Assembly: GCA_002479645.1 (NCBI GenBank)
Contig: DLOO01000081.1
Coordinates: 1 to 11,177 of the forward strand
Direction: 5' to 3'
DNA: 11,177 nucleotides
DNA from: Lachnoclostridium sp. UBA7482
GTDB lineage: Bacteria > Bacillota > Clostridia > Lachnospirales > Lachnospiraceae
In this document: positions 1 to 5,550 of the stretch, in pieces
Layout of the letters: every line of letters starts with the position of its first letter
Numbering within the stretch: position 1 is the stretch's first letter
The notes under the pieces: generated by a model
Told to the model about the DNA's origin: nothing
What the model saw: only the letters and a program-made list of their open reading frames with translations
Database searches by the model: none
Program-made: the position numbers and the translations under genes

Positions 1-69
1 CAGAAACAGTGTCTAAATATTGATTTGCCCCTGAACGGCTTTCTGTTATGTAAACAAATGTCTTTTTAC

Positions 70-873
70 TTACTCCTCAGCAGAAGCCTTGCCGTTTTCT
101 TCCATTGCAGCGAAATCACCGATACCATCAACAACCGTGATATCAATATTATCGAGGTAGAAGTCATCGTTAGACTCAGGAAGCTCGAAGTACATAATCA
201 TGTTGGTACCGCCGTCTTCCGGATCAACAAAAGCATCGGTCGGGAAGTATACAGTGCCCTCAAAGTGCGTCCACTCCGTCTTGGAGACTGCGCCTCTTAC
301 ACGGTTGTAATCCGGATACTGCGCAGAAATCGTTTCCTTACCCTCGTCATCTACCTTGGAGATGTTGAATTTGGTCGTAAGGGAGATGGTAGCCTCATCA
401 AGTTCCTCAGAAGCGAACTTAGCGTCAAAGCTGATCTTGTAGCCCTTGCCCTTCATATCCTCAGATATGTTAAGGCTAATACCGTTCCAGCTGCTGGTAC
501 GGCTGTTAACATACAGACATGCGCTTCCGTCAACACCCTCGTCAGCAGCGAGCTCACCGTAAGCGTCACCCATGGAACCGAAGAACATCGGCGCATACTT
601 GGGAGCAAGCTTATCCGGATAATCTCCGAGAAGAATCAACGTACCGGTGGAATCGTTATCGAAATCCATCTTAAGGAACACGTTCATGTCTACTTCCGGA
701 GTAGGAGTCGGCGTCGGGGTGTCGGTCGGTGCCGGAGTGTTGGTCGGTGCCGGGGTGTCAGTCGGTGCCGTTGTAGGGGTCGGATCACCCTTCTTATCTA
801 CGTCATCACCGCAGCCAGCTAAAAGCACCATCACCATCATCAGCGAAAGAATAAGACTTAATGCCTTTTTCAT
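70..873 (-). CDS. Lipoprotein with Thr/Pro linker and CBM-like beta domain
   Basis: This encodes a 267-aa surface lipoprotein. Residues 1-21 form a lipoprotein signal with lipobox LLAGC (Cys21). Residues 30-58 are a Pro/Thr linker built on repeats of PTDTPAPTN type, encoded by a roughly 24-bp repeated DNA unit near 712-780. Residues 60-250 look like a carbohydrate-binding beta-sandwich of the CBM4/9/22 kind: the stretch LYVNSRTSSWNGISLNI resembles the 'SL.VTGR...W.G' strand pair of those modules, and the domain ends with a 'YLDNIDITVV' strand typical of such folds. There is no catalytic domain. The tail is acidic (ENGKASAEE). The ATG at 873 is preferred over an upstream one because GGAGGA lies 7 nt before it. 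The gene is transcribed away from the similar lipoprotein at 1059. Sugar binding is inferred; the ligand is unknown. No clear terminator was found in bases 1-69. Confidence 0.85.
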   Translation of the reverse strand: MKKALSLILSLMMVMVLLAGCGDDVDKKGDPTPTTAPTDTPAPTNTPAPTDTPTPTPTPEVDMNVFLKMDFDNDSTGTLILLGDYPDKLAPKYAPMFFGSMGDAYGELAADEGVDGSACLYVNSRTSSWNGISLNISEDMKGKGYKISFDAKFASEELDEATISLTTKFNISKVDDEGKETISAQYPDYNRVRGAVSKTEWTHFEGTVYFPTDAFVDPEDGGTNMIMYFELPESNDDFYLDNIDITVVDGIGDFAAMEENGKASAEE

Positions 874-923
874 AAGAATTTCCTCCTTTTTACTTGTCAT
901 GCCCATGACAAAAATATGATAAG

Positions 924-953
924 ATTATAGCATTATGTAATACGAAATGTCAA
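924..953 (-). promoter_or_regulatory. Promoter for the 70-873 lipoprotein
   Basis: On the minus strand there is a perfect TTGACA (948-953), an 18-bp spacer and a perfect TATAAT (924-929) preceded by TGC, an extended -10. Transcription would start near 917, giving a leader of about 45 nt before the ATG at 873. Confidence 0.75.
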
Positions 954-971
954 TCACATTCCATCACCTAC

Positions 972-1000
972 TTGACGAATTCGCATGTTTTTGTTATTTT
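972..1000 (+). promoter_or_regulatory. Promoter for the 1059-1934 lipoprotein
   Basis: TTGACG (972-977), a 17-bp spacer and TATTTT (995-1000), with TG one base upstream of the -10 box. It lies back to back with the minus-strand promoter at 924-953, so the two lipoprotein genes share an intergenic region of 185 bp and could share a regulator. Confidence 0.55.
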
Positions 1001-1058
1001 CCTTAATATACGATTCCGTATCCGGACTTACGCAATAAAAAATATGGAGATATGCACG

Positions 1059-1934
1059 ATGAATAAACGAATTTTCGCAGTTACCGCAATTACCGCCCTG
1101 CTTCTTACCGGCTGCGGCAACACAAATGTTGCCGAGCCTACCGCTACCCCGACACCGACCGCAGCCCCGACGGCTACCACAGCTCCGACGCCGACGGATA
1201 CTCCGGCTCCGACCGACAACCCGACTCCCGAGCCGACTCCGGAACCGGGCTTTGATGTTACTACGCTGACTGACGGCGGTCCAAATGCCATGGCGGTCTT
1301 TACTGACGGCAAACTGACCGAGACTGCCCCGGTAGAACCCGACTCCGTCATTTATGCAAACAATATGGACAGCGACAAGGGCAATACATTTGTCGGCAGA
1401 AATTATACCGATGCGGAATTTACCCTTACCGACACGCAGTCCCATTCCGGCAAATATTCCGTCAAGGTCACCAAACGCAAAAAACAGACGCAGGGAATCA
1501 GCGGCTCCGGCATTGCCCTCAATGCGGAAAACGGTCTGGATTACGATGCGCTGATTGGCCATACCGTGGAGCTTCGCTGCTTCCTCTACTACGGAACGGA
1601 TTCCTTTGAAGTTGCTGATGAACTGACCTTCGCTCTGTTTGACAGCGGACGCACGGAAACCATAAAGGGCTATGTATTTGCCGAAAAAAATAACGACATT
1701 ATTCTGGATTCCAACGGAAATCCGGTATTGAAAGATATGAAAGCGCCGGTTCTCTGCGGAACCTGCACAGTGAAAAAAAATCAGTGGACCGAATGTGTAT
1801 TTACCTTTACTGTTGAGAAGGCAAGCAAAAAGGATGGTTTCCTTTTCTTCGGAACCAAGGATGAGAATTTCAATTCTCTCGGTCTGTATACGCCCTACTT
1901 TATTGACGATTTGACTCTTACGGTAGTAAAATAA
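1059..1934 (+). CDS. Lipoprotein with Thr/Pro linker and CBM-like domain
   Basis: This is a 291-aa lipoprotein. The lipobox is LLTGC (Cys19), followed by a Thr/Pro/Ala linker at about residues 26-63 of the form PTATPTPTAAPT. After a short spacer, residues 95-291 form a beta-rich domain. It contains a segment of the type 'HSGKYSVKVTKRKKQTQGI', close to the conserved strand of CBM4/9/22-like modules (G..SL.V..R...W.G), and ends in a 'YFIDDLTLTVV' strand. No catalytic motif was seen. The start at 1059 is chosen because GGAGA sits 8 nt upstream; upstream in-frame starts (TTG 972, ATG 1044) lack that placement and would put the signal peptide too far in. The overall plan matches the divergent neighbour, but the two domains are clearly diverged. 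Surface glycan binding is the likely role, by inference. A strong hairpin terminator follows. Confidence 0.85.
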   Translation: MNKRIFAVTAITALLLTGCGNTNVAEPTATPTPTAAPTATTAPTPTDTPAPTDNPTPEPTPEPGFDVTTLTDGGPNAMAVFTDGKLTETAPVEPDSVIYANNMDSDKGNTFVGRNYTDAEFTLTDTQSHSGKYSVKVTKRKKQTQGISGSGIALNAENGLDYDALIGHTVELRCFLYYGTDSFEVADELTFALFDSGRTETIKGYVFAEKNNDIILDSNGNPVLKDMKAPVLCGTCTVKKNQWTECVFTFTVEKASKKDGFLFFGTKDENFNSLGLYTPYFIDDLTLTVVK

Positions 1935-1943
1935 TGATTCCGC

Positions 1944-1976
1944 AAAAAAGGGGCTGTAAAAAACAGCCCCTTTTTC
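1944..1976. terminator. Bidirectional intrinsic terminator
   Basis: GGGGCTGT and ACAGCCCC pair around an A-rich loop, flanked by an A-run on the left and a T-run on the right. Read on either strand this gives a stem followed by U residues. It sits between the plus-strand lipoprotein (stop at 1934) and the minus-strand acyl carrier protein (stop at 1998), so it can end both transcripts. Confidence 0.85.
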
Positions 1977-1997
1977 TAAGTTTACACTTACGATAGC

Positions 1998-2228
1998 TTA
2001 CTCAATCCCCTTATCAGCAAGATAATTTACAACATCACCGATGCTCTTAAGTCCATCCAGCTCATCCGGCTGAATCTCGATGCCGTACTCATCTTCCAAT
2101 GCGGTTACAAGCTCGTACAAATCCAGGGAATCGATACGAAGGTCATCACGGAAAGTGGTATCCTCTGTAATACCTGCCACATCAATACCAAGCTGCTCAT
2201 TCATAATTTCAAGAATCTTATCAAACAT
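1998..2228 (-). CDS. acpP: Acyl carrier protein
   Basis: This is a 76-aa acidic helical protein with the classic 4'-phosphopantetheine attachment site: DSLDLYEL, with Ser34 (Ser36 if the upstream TTG is used). Upstream of it is a typical 'LGI....I..D..F.DDL.ID' helix I-loop, and downstream an 'EYGIEIQPDEL..LKSIGDVVNYL' segment covering helices II to IV. The length matches type II ACPs. It carries acyl chains as thioesters in the cytoplasm, normally for fatty acid synthesis. No fab genes are next to it, so it could be a second, specialised ACP, and the symbol is tentative. Start: the SD AAAGGAG (2240-2246) is 11 nt from the ATG at 2228 and 5 nt from a TTG at 2234, so either may be used; the ATG gives the usual MF.K start. 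Confidence 0.93.
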   Translation of the reverse strand: MFDKILEIMNEQLGIDVAGITEDTTFRDDLRIDSLDLYELVTALEDEYGIEIQPDELDGLKSIGDVVNYLADKGIE

Positions 2229-2323
2229 TCTCAATTAAACTCCTTTAATTCTGTTCCATATGTTTTTTCGGTATCCCGGCCTCGGGTCCCTCGATTTCGC
2301 TCATCACGAATCTTACGAAAAGA

Positions 2324-2352
2324 ATATTATGCCATGCACCCGTATTTGTCAA
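2324..2352 (-). promoter_or_regulatory. Promoter for the acyl carrier protein gene
   Basis: On the minus strand, TTGACA (2347-2352), a 17-bp spacer and TAATAT (2324-2329). The leader would be about 90 nt. An overlapping CATAAT at 2326-2331 is an alternative -10 with a shorter, 15-bp spacer. Confidence 0.55.
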
Positions 2353-2385
2353 GACGATTTGTAAAATCTTCCAAATCCTCCCGTA

Positions 2386-2412
2386 CCGGGCAGAATAATC
2401 CCCTTTGCCCGG
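2386..2412 (-). terminator. Hairpin just after the PH-domain gene, weak terminator
   Basis: A perfect 7-bp stem (CCGGGCA with TGCCCGG) with a 13-nt loop begins one base past the stop codon of the PH-domain gene. No U-run follows directly on the minus strand (TACGGGAGGATTTGG), so it may slow or protect the 3' end rather than end transcription efficiently. Confidence 0.35.
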
Positions 2413-2413
2413 A

Positions 2414-2869
2414 TTACATATCGCAATCGCAATCATCGTCATGCATATCGCAGTCACAGTCATCATCGTCGTCCATCGCGTCAAAATCCGGACGTCCTGC
2501 GGGCGCCATTGCACCGTAAAACTCTTTGCCGACAACCTTCTTCTCGTTACGGATATCCTCAACAAGACCGGAAAGCAGGCGGTTTACATCTGCACAGTGG
2601 CAAATGTTCTTAAGCTCAAGCTCTCTCTGGACGTCAACTCTTGTAAAAATGTGAATCGTTCCGGTTCCGCACAACTTCTGCCCCAGGGTACGGGTCATAC
2701 GAAAATCCACAATACGATATAATAAAGTCTCATCATAGACTGTGTTAAAGAAACCGCGCTGCACATAAAGACGATCCTTTGTTACCTGATATTTTGTAAA
2801 GGAAAAAGGGAACCAGAGCCAATGCTTCCTGTCCTTCCATAAAATATCTTCATCCGTTACTCTTGCCAT
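2414..2869 (-). CDS. Bacterial PH-domain protein with Asp/Cys-rich tail
   Basis: This is a 151-aa protein with no signal peptide. Residues 8-105 fit the bacterial pleckstrin-homology fold (bPH_2 / DUF304 type): 'FTKYQVTKDRLYVQRGFF' followed by 'YRIVDFRMTRTLGQKLCGTG' and 'TIHIFT', with a final helix 'DVNRLLSGLVEDIR'. The transmembrane helices that many DUF304 proteins carry are absent, although the WLWFPFSF patch near residue 17 could touch a membrane. The C-terminus (130-151) is a duplicated block of Asp with Cys-Asp-Cys-Asp-Met, ending at the stop codon; it is encoded by an imperfect 27-bp tandem repeat (2417-2443 and following bases). Such a tail could bind metal ions, by inference. The SD GGGGGAG is 8 nt before the ATG. 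Its function is unknown. Confidence 0.85.
   Translation of the reverse strand: MARVTDEDILWKDRKHWLWFPFSFTKYQVTKDRLYVQRGFFNTVYDETLLYRIVDFRMTRTLGQKLCGTGTIHIFTRVDVQRELELKNICHCADVNRLLSGLVEDIRNEKKVVGKEFYGAMAPAGRPDFDAMDDDDDCDCDMHDDDCDCDM
2417..2467. repeat. 27-bp imperfect tandem repeat encoding the DCDCDM tail
   Basis: Two adjacent copies encode the last residues of the PH-domain protein, DDDCDCDMH then DDDCDCDM. The second coding copy differs only at synonymous third positions (for example GAT and GAC), so selection appears to keep the peptide, or the duplication is fairly recent. Confidence 0.7.
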
Positions 2870-2905
2870 ATGTATCTCCCCCTATTCGCAATAAAGTATG
2901 ATACC

Positions 2906-2934
2906 AGTATAATATGCCCGCATAGAGAATGCAA
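2906..2934 (-). promoter_or_regulatory. Promoter for the PH-domain gene
   Basis: On the minus strand, TTGCAT (2929-2934), a 17-bp spacer and TATACT (2906-2911). It lies about 12 bp from the left end of the inverted-repeat element at 2947. Confidence 0.55.
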
Positions 2935-2937
2935 GAC

Positions 2938-3074
2938 AGGTTTTCATTGAGTTTCCGTTTTTTTTATCCGACAGTGTCTGCCGCTTAATGCGGCAGGTAT
3001 TTTGCACAAAAATAATCAATTTCAAAGAAATTTTACTGCCGGATAAAAATACGGAAACTCAAGAGGTTTTCATT
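2938..3074. mobile_element. MITE-like inverted-repeat element with flanking 11-bp direct repeats
   Basis: The outer arms 2947-2958 (ttgagtttccgt) and 3051-3062 (acggaaactcaa) are perfectly complementary. Pairing continues inward through a T-rich stretch to 'atccg.cagt' (to 2975) and its partner (from 3035), about 28 bp with one indel and few mismatches. Between them are an inner hairpin (ctgccgc/gcggcag, 2978-2996) and AT-rich DNA. The same 11 bp, aggttttcatt, stands at 2938-2948 and 3064-3074, like a target-site duplication, although it overlaps the left arm by 2 bp and is 1-3 bp from the right arm. No coding capacity was seen. It could instead be a large intergenic hairpin of regulatory use. 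Confidence 0.5.
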
Positions 3075-3097
3075 CTTTTACGAAAACACCGCGAAAC

Positions 3098-3185
3098 GCG
3101 GATATTCGCAATCCGCTTCGCTACTTGCTCATAACCTCATTGCCGCTTCGCGACATTTTTGCAGGAGTTTGAACTCCTGCAAAAA
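3098..3185. repeat. 88-bp structured repeat, copy A
   Basis: This copy matches 3239-3326 at 83 of 88 bases. It contains a small stem (gcggat/atccgc, 3098-3116), a second stem (gccgc/gcgac, one mismatch, 3142-3154) and a perfect 14-bp stem with a 2-nt loop (3156-3185, core gcaggagtt/aactcctgc). It is intergenic and no open frame is conserved across it. Confidence 0.8.
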
Positions 3186-3187
3186 CA

Positions 3188-3223
3188 GGGAAGTCCTCCC
3201 GCTTCTAAAGCGGGAAACTTCCC
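3188..3223. repeat. Two-tier hairpin resembling an IS200/IS605 end
   Basis: Outer arms gggaagt (3188-3194) and acttccc (3217-3223) enclose an inner perfect stem cccgctt/aagcggg (3198-3214) with a CTA loop. The arrangement 'GGAAGT..stem-loop..ACTTCC' resembles the sub-terminal right-end hairpins of IS200/IS605 elements. No tnpA or tnpB remnant is present, so this is at most a solo end; a plain structured intergenic repeat is equally possible. Confidence 0.35.
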
Positions 3224-3238
3224 CATGTACCATTCAAA

Positions 3239-3326
3239 GCGGATATTCGCAATCCGCTTCGCTACTTGCTCATAACCTCATTGCCGCTTCGCGGCATTTT
3301 GGCAGGAGTTCAAACTCCTGCCAAAA
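3239..3326. repeat. 88-bp structured repeat, copy B
   Basis: This is the second copy of 3098-3185, 141 bp downstream. All five differences fall in hairpins: one restores pairing in the gccgc/gcggc stem (3294), two form a compensatory T-A to G-C change at the base of the long stem (3301 and 3322), and two flip the loop from TG to CA (3311-3312). The long stem is again a perfect 14 bp. Confidence 0.8.
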
Positions 3327-3349
3327 TGGGCTGTAAAAAAACAGCCCAT
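3326..3349 (-). terminator. Terminator for the Nudix/GNAT gene
   Basis: ATGGGCTGT pairs with ACAGCCCAT around a 6-7 nt homopolymer loop. On the minus strand the stem is followed by TTTT (3323-3326), a short U-tract. The core GGGCTGT/ACAGCCC is the same as in the terminator at 1944-1976. The flanking ATGAGGTTA can also pair with TAACCTCAT in repeat copy B (3273-3281). Confidence 0.55.
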
Positions 3350-3370
3350 GAGGTTAAATTGTTCTCTTTC

Positions 3371-4369
3371 TTACAGCTTCTTCCGGTAGCACAGCGCCTC
3401 GCTCATTCCTTCATACGGCGGGAAATTCGGCACCCGCTCGTAACCCAGGCTTTCATACAATTTCACTGCCACGGTACACTCCGCACGCGTCTGCAGCAAT
3501 ATCTGCTGATAGCCAAGCTCCCTTGCGCGCACCTCAAGACACGTCAAAAGCTCACGGGAAATGTGATGTCCGCGATATTCGGGACGAACAAATACCCGCT
3601 TCAGCATAACCGCATTCTCGCTGTGCGGTTTCAGGCAGGCACAACCGACGGCATGCTCCCCTTCGTACGCAAGCAATACCTCATGGATGCCATCAAGCGC
3701 ATTCAGGCTCTTATATGCCTGTCGCTTCTCTGCCCCGCCAACCACCTGATTCAGATAAGTCTCAAGGAAATTACTGAGCTGTACAAAATCCGGATTAGTT
3801 CCGTCCGTGTTCCGGTAAGTAATCTTGTGATAATCCTCCAGTGCAAATGCTCCGGCGCTGTGATCTACCAGCGCCCCGGCAACACGGTTTCCGATTTCGG
3901 CAACAAGCTGCCATGCGATTCCACCCACACGAAGCTTCTCCAGTGCCTCCGACAGCAGGAACCACTCCACGGAATCAACTTCCCCCGAAGTGATAAACTC
4001 CGTCTTCTTTACACGCGCCAGAAAGCCGAGCATCATCATGTCCTTCTTCTCATAATAGTAGCTGCGTACATAGTCAAGCTTCACAACCGTCTGACCGATT
4101 TCCTCAAAAACCTCACGAGTTACGGCATCCTCCGCCGTCTCTCCCGCTTTGACAAATCCCGCCACGCAGACGTAATTTGTCTTTGATACATAATCCTGAC
4201 GAAGAAGCGCCACCTCGCCGTATTCGTTCAAAACCGTACAAATAATGCTGACCGGGAACAAATCCCACAACGGCGCCTCGCACTGAGGGCAATAGGGCAT
4301 CTCCCCTTCATCACCGATAACCTTCATAATCGCTTTCGTCCCGCATTTGGGGCAATATTGAAAACGCAT
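3371..4369 (-). CDS. Zinc-ribbon / Nudix hydrolase / GNAT acetyltransferase fusion
   Basis: This is a 332-aa cytoplasmic fusion. Residues 6-30 are a zinc ribbon (CPKC at 6-9, CPQC at 27-30). Residues 38-140 are a Nudix domain with an intact box, G71-x5-E77-x7-REVFEEIGQ (to 93), which binds Mg2+ and cleaves nucleoside diphosphate derivatives. Residues 215-332 are a GNAT fold with the acetyl-CoA loop RPEYRGHHISREL (262-274) and AVKLYESLGY (301-310). The ribbon plus Nudix order recalls NudC (NADH pyrophosphatase/decapping), but the SQPWPFP motif that should follow the box is replaced by YYYEKKDMMML, so the substrate is probably different. The SD GAGGAGG is 5 nt before the ATG at 4369, which excludes longer upstream starts. 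The fused activities suggest hydrolysis followed by acetylation of related metabolites, or independent household roles; this is inference. Confidence 0.88.
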   Translation of the reverse strand: MRFQYCPKCGTKAIMKVIGDEGEMPYCPQCEAPLWDLFPVSIICTVLNEYGEVALLRQDYVSKTNYVCVAGFVKAGETAEDAVTREVFEEIGQTVVKLDYVRSYYYEKKDMMMLGFLARVKKTEFITSGEVDSVEWFLLSEALEKLRVGGIAWQLVAEIGNRVAGALVDHSAGAFALEDYHKITYRNTDGTNPDFVQLSNFLETYLNQVVGGAEKRQAYKSLNALDGIHEVLLAYEGEHAVGCACLKPHSENAVMLKRVFVRPEYRGHHISRELLTCLEVRARELGYQQILLQTRAECTVAVKLYESLGYERVPNFPPYEGMSEALCYRKKL

Positions 4370-4449
4370 AGCAACCTCCTCAAACTGTAAACCATTTATA
4401 TTTTCTGCATTTACCATACGGCAACATACAAATGAATCCACAAAAACAA

Positions 4450-4485
4450 TTCCCGGGGATGCGGCCTTAGGGCATCTCCCGGGAA
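4450..4485. promoter_or_regulatory. Strong hairpin at the Nudix/GNAT transcript start
   Basis: TTCCCGGGGATGC (4450-4462) pairs with GCATCTCCCGGGAA (4472-4485) with a one-base bulge. It starts 2 bp from the -10 box, so the predicted start near 4480 lies inside it and the mRNA would begin with GGGAGATGC pairing with GCATCCCC. Minus-strand sequence after it is U-rich (TTGTTTTTG). It may be a 5' stabilising hairpin, an attenuator or an operator. Confidence 0.45.
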
Positions 4486-4486
4486 A

Positions 4487-4515
4487 ATTATAGCATCTGT
4501 CAGAATTGATGTCAA
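4487..4515 (-). promoter_or_regulatory. Consensus promoter for the Nudix/GNAT gene
   Basis: Perfect TTGACA (4510-4515), a 17-bp spacer, perfect TATAAT (4487-4492) and an extended TGC. This is the best promoter match in the window. The 5' leader is about 110 nt. Confidence 0.8.
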
Positions 4516-4540
4516 ACCATTTGCCCACAGTCAAAAAGAA

Positions 4541-4569
4541 TTGACTACTATACGTGAAAAAGGTACAAT
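4541..4569 (+). promoter_or_regulatory. Promoter for the Cthe_2159-like gene
   Basis: TTGACT (4541-4546), a 17-bp spacer and TACAAT (4564-4569). The leader is about 50 nt. It is divergent from the promoter at 4487-4515. Confidence 0.7.
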
Positions 4570-4626
4570 ATACATACAGTTTCCATGCAAATTCCGTGCT
4601 TCGGCGCACAGAAATGAGGTGTATTT

Positions 4627-5547
4627 ATGAAAATTCGCATATTTCTTCTCTGTTTCCTGGCTCTGCTCCTGATGGGCTGCGGCAAAAAGGAAAATCCCAG
4701 CATCACCTTCTCGGACGGCTCCGCCAGCTCCGACAGCAAAAATGTCAGCATTAGCGGCACCGTCGTAACCATTACCGGCGCGGGCACCTATGACGTATCG
4801 GGTCGATGCGACGAGGGGCAGATCATTGTTGATGTCACTAACGGCAAGGCTGTTTACCTGAATCTCGACGGTCTCGAGCTTCGCTGCACCAAGGATGCCC
4901 CGATTGTTATCACACAGTCCTCCATGACGGTAATCAATGTCGTGTCCGGCTCCCAGAATATCATTACCGATGAACATCCCTACACCGATTTGGTAGATCA
5001 GGAAAATACCGCCGGAGACATGTTGGCGGACACACCTTCCGCGGCAATTTACTCCAAATCCCCGCTCCTTTTCAAGGGAAACGGCAACGGCAAGCTGGTC
5101 ATAAATGCCAAGAGCCACAACGGCATCAGTTCCTCCGACACGCTGACTATCGAGGGTGGCAACATCACCGTCAACGCCAAGCACCACGGTCTTAAAGGCA
5201 AGGATTATGTGGTAATCAGCGGCAGCAACCTGACCATCAAAAGCGGAAATGACGGCATCAAGGCAACCAACACCGAAGACACCGCTCTCGGTTACATCAA
5301 TATCACCGGCGGCAATCTCACCATCAATGCAGATGATGACGGCATCTACGCACCGCAGTCCATCACCGTAACCGGCGGCAACCTGGCCGTAAAATCGCAT
5401 AACAAGGCATTTAAGACCGAAGGTACGATTGAACTGACAGCCGGCATTGTCGATGTAACCACCAAGGACGATGTATTTGTCAGCAAGAGCAAAACACTTG
5501 GGAGCGCCTTGATACTTACGGTAAACGGCAAGGCTTATGAAGAGTAG
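4627..5547 (+). CDS. Cthe_2159-like carbohydrate-binding lipoprotein (DUF4353 type)
   Basis: This is a 306-aa lipoprotein with lipobox LLMGC (Cys18). From about residue 38 it follows the Cthe_2159 family: 'V.ISGTVVTITGAGTYDVSG' and 'GQIIVDV....VYLNLDGLEL', then 'PSAAIYSKSPLLFKGNGNGKLVINA'. Residues 165-285 hold right-handed beta-helix turns of roughly 22-35 aa with recurring patterns such as 'NDGIKA', 'DDGIYA', 'ITGGNLTINA' and 'VTGGNLAVKS'. The family's founding member from Clostridium thermocellum binds acidic polysaccharides such as polygalacturonate with calcium bound in the helix; the Asp-rich turns here (DDDGI) fit that. No lyase residues were recognised. The SD GAGGT is 7 nt before the ATG. 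The gene ends 3 bp from the convergent ATPase gene. Attachment to pectin-like substrates is the likely role. Confidence 0.88.
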   Translation: MKIRIFLLCFLALLLMGCGKKENPSITFSDGSASSDSKNVSISGTVVTITGAGTYDVSGRCDEGQIIVDVTNGKAVYLNLDGLELRCTKDAPIVITQSSMTVINVVSGSQNIITDEHPYTDLVDQENTAGDMLADTPSAAIYSKSPLLFKGNGNGKLVINAKSHNGISSSDTLTIEGGNITVNAKHHGLKGKDYVVISGSNLTIKSGNDGIKATNTEDTALGYINITGGNLTINADDDGIYAPQSITVTGGNLAVKSHNKAFKTEGTIELTAGIVDVTTKDDVFVSKSKTLGSALILTVNGKAYEE

Positions 5548-5550
5548 AAA

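Noticed and set aside
647..919. Plus-strand frame rich in Gly/Val opposite the 70-873 lipoprotein
   Set aside because: It is the antisense of Pro/Thr linker codons, with no ribosome site; the minus-strand gene has signal peptide, SD and promoter.
954..1562. Minus-strand 202-codon frame opposite the 1059-1934 lipoprotein
   Set aside because: Arg/Gly/Ser-rich low complexity from the linker repeat on the wrong strand; no start signals.
2245..2413. End of a minus-strand frame (MSEIEGPEAGIPKKHMEQN) just before the acyl carrier protein
   Set aside because: No ribosome site for the 19-codon tail, and the predicted promoter covers the bases upstream; probably leader sequence.
3098..3326. Two spaced repeats as a possible CRISPR array
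   Set aside because: Only two copies, 88 bp long with internal hairpins, and no cas genes; not a CRISPR array.
3266..4186. Long plus-strand frame of 306 codons opposite the Nudix/GNAT gene
   Set aside because: No recognisable motif and no start signals; it begins in the repeat island, while the opposite strand has intact Nudix and GNAT motifs.
4531..5400. Minus-strand 289-codon frame opposite the Cthe_2159-like gene
   Set aside because: A shadow of the regular beta-helix repeat; no SD, and the plus strand has lipobox, SD and promoter.
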